Assembly: GCF_018129685.1 (NCBI RefSeq)
Contig: NZ_JAFCLG010000009.1
Span: 1 to 64,000, forward strand
Origin: Bradyrhizobium manausense
GTDB lineage: Bacteria; Pseudomonadota; Alphaproteobacteria; Rhizobiales; Xanthobacteraceae
Direction: 5' to 3'
DNA length: 64,000 nucleotides
This document shows positions 58,389 to 64,000 of this stretch, piece by piece. A program made the translations under genes and the position numbers. Numbering within the stretch: position 1 is the first letter of the stretch; every line of letters begins with the position of its first letter. The notes beneath the pieces are model-generated. The model worked only from the letters and a program-made list of their open reading frames with translations, was not told the DNA's origin and did not search any database.

Positions 58389-59030
58389 TTACGGATACAT
58401 CCGCGTCTTGGACCACGGTTGGCCGGCCGCGTCACGGCGAAATTCAATACGGTCGTGCAGGCGGAACGGGCGGTCGTGCCAGAACTCGATACGCGATGGC
58501 GTGATGCGCCAGCCGCTCCAGCCCGGCGGCCGCGGCACCTCGCCGATGACGTGCTTGGCTGCGACCTTGGCGATGGCCTGTTCGAAGGCGAAGCGGCTCT
58601 CCAGCTCCTGCGACTGCTTGCTGGCCCAGGCGCCGATCTGCGCCTGCTTCGGTCGTGTCGCAAAATAGGCGTCGGCCTCGGCATCGGTCACCGGCGTCAC
58701 GTTGCCGCGGATGCGCACCTGACGGCGCAGCGACTTCCAGTGAAAAAGTAAAGCCGCCTTAGGATTTGCGGCGAGTTCGCGGCCCTTTTGGCTCGCGATG
58801 TGGCTGTAGAAGACAAAACCGCCGGCATCGAAGCCCTTCATCAGCACCATGCGCACGTCGGGCAGGCCGTCCGGATCGACGGTTGCGAGCGCCATGGCGT
58901 TCGGATCGTTCGGCTCGCTCTTGATCGCCTCGTTCAACCAGGCCTCGAACAGCGCAAAAGGCTCGTCGGCTGCGGTGAAATCACCGGATGTTAAGGGTGT
59001 CTGGTGTTTGATCGAGGTCGTGTCGGTCAT
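58389..59030 (-). CDS. pdxH: pyridoxamine 5'-phosphate oxidase
   Basis: 213 residues starting MTDTTSIKHQTPLTSGDF. FMN-binding elements are DVRMVLMKGFDAGGFVFYSH, KGRELAANPKAALLFHW, RPKQAQIGAWASKQSQ and the C-terminal EFWHDRPFRLHDRIEFRR. The C-terminal RMYP is the usual RLxP end of PdxH. It oxidises pyridoxine/pyridoxamine phosphate to pyridoxal phosphate, the cofactor of the aminotransferase nearby and many others. The start at 59030 is preferred to an upstream extension. Divergent from a lipoprotein gene. Confidence 0.95.
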   Translation of the reverse strand: MTDTTSIKHQTPLTSGDFTAADEPFALFEAWLNEAIKSEPNDPNAMALATVDPDGLPDVRMVLMKGFDAGGFVFYSHIASQKGRELAANPKAALLFHWKSLRRQVRIRGNVTPVTDAEADAYFATRPKQAQIGAWASKQSQELESRFAFEQAIAKVAAKHVIGEVPRPPGWSGWRITPSRIEFWHDRPFRLHDRIEFRRDAAGQPWSKTRMYP

Positions 59031-59122
59031 GTCTGGAGTCCGAATTGCGTTCCGCCGCTCAAAGCGCGCTGTTGTCTGCTCTCGCTCTATATAGGGCATG
59101 GGGACGCGTTGGCCTATCGGCG

Positions 59123-59551
59123 ATGCGGCCGACCAGCCTCGTCATGACGATGATTCTGATCGGGCTCGGCGCCGGCGGCTGCAGCCTGTCGCGGACCGAC
59201 CACAACGCCTACGCCAAGGCTGACGACAGCGACCTGACCGGTTCGATCGCCCGGCCGGCGAAGGACACCGCACCGACCGAAACCGATCTCGCCTTTGCGC
59301 GCAACGCCGCCTCCGACGTGCTGAGCATGGGCGACAAGGATGCCAGCCAGCACTGGGAGAATCCGGAAACCGGCGCACGCGGCTCGGTGACGCCGATCGC
59401 GCAATCCTACGCCGCCGAGGATGGCCGCAAGTGCCGCGACTTCCTGGCAAGCTACGTCAACGGCACCACCGAAAGCTGGCTCCAGGGTGCCGGCTGCCAA
59501 AGCAGCCGTGGCCGTTGGGAGATTCATACGCTAAAGCCGTGGCGCAGCTGA
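59123..59551 (+). CDS. lipoprotein, RT0821/Lpp0805-type surface protein
   Basis: 142 residues. The signal peptide VMTMILIGLGAGGC provides the lipobox Cys. The C-terminal half, including WENPETGARGSVTPIAQSY, GRKCRDFLASYV and GAGCQSSRGRWEIHTLKPW, matches the glycine-zipper-free end of the RT0821/Lpp0805 surface-antigen family. A cell-envelope protein of unknown role. ATG 59123 is preferred; the in-frame upstream TTG lies inside the pdxH promoter region. Confidence 0.8.
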   Translation: MRPTSLVMTMILIGLGAGGCSLSRTDHNAYAKADDSDLTGSIARPAKDTAPTETDLAFARNAASDVLSMGDKDASQHWENPETGARGSVTPIAQSYAAEDGRKCRDFLASYVNGTTESWLQGAGCQSSRGRWEIHTLKPWRS

Positions 59552-59711
59552 GCATGAACCGGGAACCGGATTTCCGATAAGATCATGCTCGAATCGTAAG
59601 ACTTCGCTTCGCCTGACTAGTTGCAAAAATGCCACTCGCCTCCCACATGAGGCTCAAATGGGGGTGGGAAGCCCCTTCAACATTTCGATTTCCCAAGAGG
59701 AGACCTGACGG

Positions 59712-60683
59712 ATGCGCGACCCCTACGAGGTCTTGGGGGTGCCGCGGAGCGCGAGCGCTGCCGCGATCAAGAGCGCCTATCGCAAACTGGCCAAGAAGCA
59801 TCATCCCGACCGCAACAAGGATGATCCCAAGGCCGCGGAGCGCTTCTCCGAGATCAATTCGGCCAACGAGATCATCGGCGACGAGGACAAGCGCAAGCAG
59901 TTCGATCGCGGCGAGATCGACGCCGAGGGCAAGCCGCGCTTCCAGGGCTTCCCGGGCGGCGGCGGGCCGCGCGGTCGCGCTGGCGCAGGCCCCGGCGGCT
60001 TCGAGAGCTACACGTTCCGTGGCGGCGGGGCAGGCCCCGGCCAGGGCGCCGGCGCCTTCGAGGATATTCTCAACAGCATGTTCGGCGGCGGGATGCGCGG
60101 CGCGCGGCCCGGAGCCGGCGGCGGTCCCCAGTTCGAATTCGACACCGGCGGGATCGGGCTCGATCTCGACGTCAATGTCGCCATGTCCGTCTCGCTGGAG
60201 GAGTCCATCAAGGGCGCCGAGAAGCGCGTCCGCTTGCCGAACGGCAAGGAGCTCAACGTCAAGATTCCCGCCGGCGTCGTCGAGGGTCAGCAGATCCGTC
60301 TGCGCGGACAAGGCGAGACCGCGCCGGGCCATCCGCCGGGCGATCTCTTGATCGCCATCAGCATCGCACCGCATCCGTTCTTCAAGATCGATGGCGCGGA
60401 CCTGAGGATCGATCTCCCGGTCACGCTTTACGAGGCCGTTCTCGGCGGCAAGGTTCGCGTGCCGACGCTCGGCAATGCCGTGGAACTGTCGGTCCCGAAG
60501 AACACGTCCAGCGGGCGAACCTTCCGTCTCAAAGGCAAGGGCTTGCCGAAATCGGGCGGCACCGGGGATCTCTTCGTCACTGTCAGGATTATGCTACCGG
60601 ACGGGAACGACGCCGAGCTTGAAGCATTGATGGAAAAGTGGCGGGATCACCACCCCTACAATCCACGTAGCGGGCTGGGTTAA
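59712..60683 (+). CDS. DnaJ-family co-chaperone (CbpA-like, no zinc finger)
   Basis: 323 residues. The J domain (1-70) contains DPYEVLGVPRSASAAAIKSA and the Hsp70-activating HPD in KKHHPDRNKDD. A Gly/Phe-rich linker lies at about 75-150, and the C-terminal substrate-binding domains (about 155-315) include FRLKGKGLPKSGGTGDL. There are no CxxCxGxG zinc repeats, so it is of the CbpA (type II) class and would work with DnaK. The ATG has AAGAGGAGACC upstream. Confidence 0.93.
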   Translation: MRDPYEVLGVPRSASAAAIKSAYRKLAKKHHPDRNKDDPKAAERFSEINSANEIIGDEDKRKQFDRGEIDAEGKPRFQGFPGGGGPRGRAGAGPGGFESYTFRGGGAGPGQGAGAFEDILNSMFGGGMRGARPGAGGGPQFEFDTGGIGLDLDVNVAMSVSLEESIKGAEKRVRLPNGKELNVKIPAGVVEGQQIRLRGQGETAPGHPPGDLLIAISIAPHPFFKIDGADLRIDLPVTLYEAVLGGKVRVPTLGNAVELSVPKNTSSGRTFRLKGKGLPKSGGTGDLFVTVRIMLPDGNDAELEALMEKWRDHHPYNPRSGLG

Positions 60684-61050
60684 CGCATGATCCGGGAAAG
60701 CGCGTCGCAAAAAGCGCGAGCCATCGCGCTTTACGGGGAGATCGAACCAAGGGGTTCTCCTGAAGACCCAGGGCATTATCCAGGAGATGATGCCCGTCAT
60801 ATGGCCGAGGCGTGGTAGCGCTTCGCTTGCCCGACGTGTCGGCTGTTCGGCGGGGCAGCCGATAAAAAGGTGCGGCCTCGAGAGGGGGACCAGCGCGGTA
60901 CCAAAAACCCCAATCGAGGCCGCCCGCGTCGATCGGCGGATCGAACGCCACTCATAATCGCGTGAGCACCCGGTGCGATAATGAGACGCGCCGATGTCCT
61001 GATTCCAAATTTTCAATGACGGAATCGAGGCACGCGGTTCGCGCGGTTGC
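60684..61050. other. 367-base gap with several inverted repeats, possible structured RNA
   Basis: No supported CDS. GGGCAT...ATGCCC (about 60770-60794) is one hairpin. GCGGCCTCGA (60872-60881) and TCGAGGCCGC (60914-60923) form a perfect 10-bp stem with a further GGGGG/CCCC pairing inside. This is either a 3' structured mRNA tail of the DnaJ-like gene or an independent RNA; strand and boundaries cannot be fixed. Confidence 0.35.
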
Positions 61051-61824
61051 CTAGCCGCCGCTTTTCTCGGCCTGGTCGTACACGGCCTGTGCCACCTTGG
61101 TCAGCCGATCCCGGTCGGCGCCGCCACCGCTCACGACATAGCCGACGCCGCGCTCGGCCCAGAACAACGCCCCATCCTTGTCCGCCTTGGCGTATCGCAT
61201 CTGCGTTGCGCCGGTCTCCGTCTTGGCGGTGTAGATCGTATAGCGCTCGCCCGAGGCGCCCTCATACATCAGGAATGATGCCGGCCCGTTCGGCCCCGGC
61301 AGCAGCCGTCCGCCGACGAGCTTCAGCCCGCTTCCCTCGAGATTGGGCGCGAACACGGTCCAGCCGCAGCGCCGGGTCAGCCAGGCCTGGAGGTGATCGC
61401 GTTCGTTTCCGCCGACCTCGACCGGGTGGCGGACCTCGACGACATAGAGGCGGTGCGCGTCGAGCGCATCCGCCGTAAAGCTCTGGAAGGTCGACGGCGC
61501 GTTCGCGGCGCCATGCGCGACCCAGCCGGCGGTACCGCCGGCGACGAAGGCGACCAGAGTGGCCGCAACCGCACCATAGAGCCATTGCCGCGGACGGCGC
61601 TCCAGCCGCTCCAGTTCCAGCCGGGCCGGCACCGGCTCCAGGGCGACGGAGTCGTAGCGCGCGTGCAGCATCTCGGCCATCGCGCGCCAGGACTGCACCC
61701 GCTCGGCATCCTCAGGATGGGCGGCAAGCCAGGCCTCGACGTCGGCGCGGCGCTCGGCCGGCAACTCGCCATCGACAAAGGCGTGCAGTTCGTCTTCGGT
61801 CACTGAAATATTGCGGTCGTTCAT
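61051..61824 (-). CDS. transmembrane anti-sigma factor
   Basis: 257 residues starting MNDRNISVTEDELHAFVDGE. The anti-sigma domain (about 8-75) has ELHAFVDGELPAERRADVEA and lacks the zinc HxxxCxxC motif. One TM helix (LYGAVAATLVAFVAGGTAGW, about 90-110) leads to a periplasmic domain of about 140 residues that may sense envelope stress. It is directly downstream of the ECF sigma gene (106 bases), the standard sigma/anti-sigma pair. The family is FecR/RsiW-like, but no iron-uptake genes are near. Confidence 0.88.
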   Translation of the reverse strand: MNDRNISVTEDELHAFVDGELPAERRADVEAWLAAHPEDAERVQSWRAMAEMLHARYDSVALEPVPARLELERLERRPRQWLYGAVAATLVAFVAGGTAGWVAHGAANAPSTFQSFTADALDAHRLYVVEVRHPVEVGGNERDHLQAWLTRRCGWTVFAPNLEGSGLKLVGGRLLPGPNGPASFLMYEGASGERYTIYTAKTETGATQMRYAKADKDGALFWAERGVGYVVSGGGADRDRLTKVAQAVYDQAEKSGG

Positions 61825-61930
61825 ATCGGTCGTCTCTGGCTCTGCGGCCCAAAATATCTGATGTCGTTCAACTTCGCTTTTTCTCTCCGCGCGCAACGGA
61901 GGTGGCCTGCGCGATGCATCAATCCTGCCA

Positions 61931-62419
61931 TCATTTCACCCGCCTGAGCGCCGGGCGCCCACCCTCCAGCGAGGCTTTCACATGGGCGCGGGCGCGCGCC
62001 AGGCGGGACATCACGGTGCCGATCGGCACGCCCTGGATGTCGGCGACCTCGCGGTAGCTCATGCCTTCCAGCATCACCAGCAGCAGAACTGAACGCTGTT
62101 CCTCGACGAGCGTCGAGAGCGCCCGCTCGATGTCGCGTCCTTCTGCCTCCGTCCCGCTGGCATCCGGATTGTTCTCCGTCAGCTGCATGAACTGCGGACG
62201 CCTTGCCAGCGAGCGCCGCCGGTTCTTGTTGAGGTTGGTCAGGATCGTGTAGAGCCAGCTCCTGACGTCGCCCCCGAGAAACAATCGCTCCGAACGCAAT
62301 GCACGCACCAGCGTGTCCTGCACCAGATCGTCCGCCGCATCCGCATCGCGCGTCAGTGCGCGGGCGTAGCGGCGCAACGCCGGGATCATGGCTTCCACGC
62401 TCTGGCGAAACGCGCTCAT
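61931..62419 (-). CDS. ECF-type RNA polymerase sigma factor
   Basis: 162 residues. Region 2 (about 10-75) has ALRRYARALTRDADAADDLV and TLVRALRSERLF; region 4 (about 100-155) has VEEQRSVLLLVMLEGMSYRE and the HTH VPIGTVMSRLARARAHV. Standard ECF length. The start at 62419 (MSAFRQSVEA) has AGACGGA upstream. It would drive its own promoter and genes unknown here, held inactive by the adjacent anti-sigma. No NepR/PhyR neighbours, so it is not EcfG itself. Confidence 0.9.
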   Translation of the reverse strand: MSAFRQSVEAMIPALRRYARALTRDADAADDLVQDTLVRALRSERLFLGGDVRSWLYTILTNLNKNRRRSLARRPQFMQLTENNPDASGTEAEGRDIERALSTLVEEQRSVLLLVMLEGMSYREVADIQGVPIGTVMSRLARARAHVKASLEGGRPALRRVK

Positions 62420-62590
62420 TCCGTCTGGACGTCCTTCACATCGGGCGCGAGCGCCCACAGCAATCATAACACCCGAATGGAACGGCTATTCCGGCGCCGG
62501 AAACAGCGTTAACGCCGCGGATTAGGACTGTACCGCGTCGGAGGGCTGGTGTACCTCCAGACCTTAACGAGAGCTACAGGACGTGAGCAA

Positions 62591-63415
62591 ATGGCGCAGA
62601 ATTCAGGTCTGATGCAAGGACTGATGCAGGGCAAGCGCGGGGTCATCCTCGGCGTGGCCAACAACCGCTCGATCGCCTGGGGCATCGCCAAGGCATGCCA
62701 GGCGGCCGGCGCCGAGATCGCGCTCACCTACCAGGGCGATGCGCTGAAAAAGCGCGTCGAGCCGCTCGCCGCCGAGCTCGGCGCGCTCATGCTCGGCCAT
62801 TGCGACGTCACGGATGCTGCCACCATCGACGCGGTGTTCGACGTGGTGAAGGAGAAGTGGGGCAAGATCGATTTCGTCGTGCACGCGATCGCGTTTGCCG
62901 ACAAGGACGAGCTCGAGGGCCGCTACGTCGACACCACCGCGGACAATTTCTCCAAGTCGATGCTGATCTCCTGCTACTCGCTGACAGCCATCGCGCAGCG
63001 CGCCGAGAAGTTGATGACCGACGGCGGTTCGATCATCACGCTAAGCTACTACGGCTCCGAGAAGTGGATGCCGAACTACAACGTCATGGGCGTTGCGAAG
63101 GCGGCACTCGAGGCGAGCGTGCGCTATCTGGCCGCCGATCTCGGCGTGAAGGCGATCCGCGTCAACGCGATTTCGGCAGGGCCGATCAAGACGCTGGCCT
63201 TCGCCGGCATCGCCGATTCACGCCTTCTTCTGAAATACAACGAGCTCAATGCGCCGCTGCGGCGCAACGTGACGATCGAGGAGGTCGGCGACAGCGCGGT
63301 GTATTTCCTCTCCGACATGTCGCGTGGCGTCACCGGCGAGGTCCATCATGTCGATTCCGGCTACAACGTGCTGGGCATGGTCCGGCCCGACGCTTCGGAT
63401 GCGTCGAAGGACTGA
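62591..63415 (+). CDS. fabI: enoyl-ACP reductase (NADH), FabI
   Basis: 274 residues. SDR-fold FabI with VANNRSIAWGIAKACQAAGA for NADH binding and the catalytic Tyr-x6-Lys in YNVMGVAKAALEASVRYLA, the FabI hallmark. SAGPIKTLAFAGI follows, and the C-terminus is EVHHVDSGYN. It reduces enoyl-ACP in the last step of type II fatty acid elongation and is the triclosan-target class. The start at ATG 62591 gives the usual MAQNSGLMQGKRG-type N-terminus. Co-transcribed with the next gene (12-base gap). Confidence 0.95.
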   Translation: MAQNSGLMQGLMQGKRGVILGVANNRSIAWGIAKACQAAGAEIALTYQGDALKKRVEPLAAELGALMLGHCDVTDAATIDAVFDVVKEKWGKIDFVVHAIAFADKDELEGRYVDTTADNFSKSMLISCYSLTAIAQRAEKLMTDGGSIITLSYYGSEKWMPNYNVMGVAKAALEASVRYLAADLGVKAIRVNAISAGPIKTLAFAGIADSRLLLKYNELNAPLRRNVTIEEVGDSAVYFLSDMSRGVTGEVHHVDSGYNVLGMVRPDASDASKD

Positions 63416-63427
63416 CCGCCGTCAGCC

Positions 63428-64000
63428 ATGCCCGTGCCCACGATCTACTATCTTCGCCACGGCGAGACCGAGTGGAATGCGCTCGGCAGGCTTCAGGGCA
63501 CAAGGGACATTCCGCTGAATGCGCGCGGCCGCCACCAGGCGGTGCAGGCAGGCCTCATTCTGGCCGATCTGTTCAAGCGCGACGGCCGCGACAAGGCGGC
63601 GCTGCCCTATGTGTCGAGCCCGCTCGGCCGGGCCCGCCAGACCATGGAACTCGCGCGCGGCAAGCTCGAATTGCCGGTTGCCGACTACGCGCTCGACGAT
63701 CGCCTGCGCGAGATCGGCTACGGCGTCTGGGAAGGGCTGACGCTGGCCGAAAGCGAGGCGAGAGATCCCGGGATCTATGCGAGGCGCCTTGGCGACAAAT
63801 GGACCGTGGCGCCCGAAGGCGCGGAGACCTACGCCGATGTGCAGGTCCGCGTGCGCGCCTGGTACGACGAGCTCAAGGCCGACACCGTGGCGGTCGCCCA
63901 TGGCGGCACCTGCCGGGCCCTGATGGTCTCGCTTGGCCTGGAGACGCCGGCCAGCGCCGCCGATCTCTATATCGAGCAGGGCGCCGTTTACGTGTTCCGC
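63428..64000 (+). CDS. histidine phosphatase (phosphoglycerate mutase-like), 3' end beyond window
   Basis: 191 residues visible, open to the right edge. The histidine-phosphatase signature YLRHGETEWNALGRLQG lies at the N-terminus, giving the phospho-His. SSPLGRARQTMELA carries the Arg/Ser phosphate pocket, and VAVAHGGTCRALM the second catalytic His. It resembles GpmB/CobC-type small phosphatases rather than cofactor-dependent glycolytic mutase, so the substrate is uncertain. It follows fabI by 12 bases and may share its transcript. Confidence 0.88.
   Translation, partial: MPVPTIYYLRHGETEWNALGRLQGTRDIPLNARGRHQAVQAGLILADLFKRDGRDKAALPYVSSPLGRARQTMELARGKLELPVADYALDDRLREIGYGVWEGLTLAESEARDPGIYARRLGDKWTVAPEGAETYADVQVRVRAWYDELKADTVAVAHGGTCRALMVSLGLETPASAADLYIEQGAVYVFR

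Noticed and set aside
60594..61016. A 140-codon minus-strand frame over the end of the DnaJ-like gene and the following gap
   Set aside because: It overlaps the conserved chaperone C-terminus, has no domain or ribosome binding site, and spans strong hairpins.
61931..62419. The ECF sigma factor as EcfG itself
   Set aside because: EcfG is typically linked to NepR/PhyR, whereas this gene is paired with a one-TM anti-sigma factor.

Overview
The window is high-GC alphaproteobacterial chromosome that reads as Bradyrhizobium or a very close relative. The evidence is a complete red-type (form IC) Calvin-cycle operon in the order cbbF-P-T-A-L-S-X-E with a divergent cbbR, many HWE/PAS/GGDEF-type signalling proteins, numerous very small stress-type ORFs, typical Bradyrhizobium intergenic palindromes, and GGAAC-N16-CGTT promoters of the general-stress sigma factor EcfG. 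No rRNA, tRNA or CRISPR was seen. The species call is an inference from gene content and order.

Layout. 1-90: tail of an IS110-type transposase. 0.2-2.7 kb: TetR regulator and MFS exporter sharing a palindromic operator, then a small membrane protein. 2.8-3.3 kb: two small proteins. 3.3-13.1 kb: cbbR and the cbb operon, which encodes CO2 fixation, RuBP regeneration and the CbbX Rubisco activase. 13.3-16.3 kb: a FIST sensor protein translationally coupled to a PAS-GGDEF-EAL c-di-GMP enzyme. 16.5-18.4 kb: a small protein and a DegP-type periplasmic protease. 18.6-21.4 kb: a run of small stress-like ORFs.

21.4-29.2 kb: a two-gene signalling operon on the minus strand. The first gene encodes a 2098-residue soluble hybrid histidine kinase with eleven near-identical 92-residue HAMP-type repeats, GAF, HisKA/HATPase and three receiver domains. 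The second encodes a REC-PAS-HWE kinase. A perfect EcfG-type promoter lies upstream. 29.4-33.7 kb: more small stress-like genes, a candidate sRNA, a ThDP enzyme and a PRC-barrel protein, several with EcfG-like promoters. 33.8-36.6 kb: HlyD plus DHA2 multidrug efflux pair. 36.7-38.1 kb: HxlR regulator divergent from a short-chain dehydrogenase, with an inverted repeat inside the dehydrogenase promoter.

38.2-46.3 kb: nitronate monooxygenase-like enzyme, secreted small protein, PhoD phosphatase, aldo/keto reductase, His-rich stress protein, a BoxR-like HTH protein next to an HpaD ring-cleavage dioxygenase, and a PLP aminotransferase. 46.9-53.1 kb: RibB with a degenerate GTP cyclohydrolase II domain, glutaryl-CoA dehydrogenase, MBL-fold hydrolase, DUF1499 protein and acyl-CoA ligase. 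53.2-56.7 kb: extensin-like protein, L,D-transpeptidase and CorA transporter. 56.8-59.6 kb: pdxH-SDR-methyltransferase operon divergent from a lipoprotein. 59.7-64 kb: DnaJ-like chaperone, ECF sigma/anti-sigma pair, fabI and a phosphoglycerate-mutase-type phosphatase cut by the window end.

The most unusual material is the 11-repeat HAMP kinase operon and the EcfG-type promoters. Four are perfect GGAAC-N16-CGTT matches and seven more differ by one base in the -10. Together they link scattered small ORFs, a candidate sRNA and the giant kinase into one likely general-stress regulon. All functional calls rest on sequence motifs read by eye; no database search was run.
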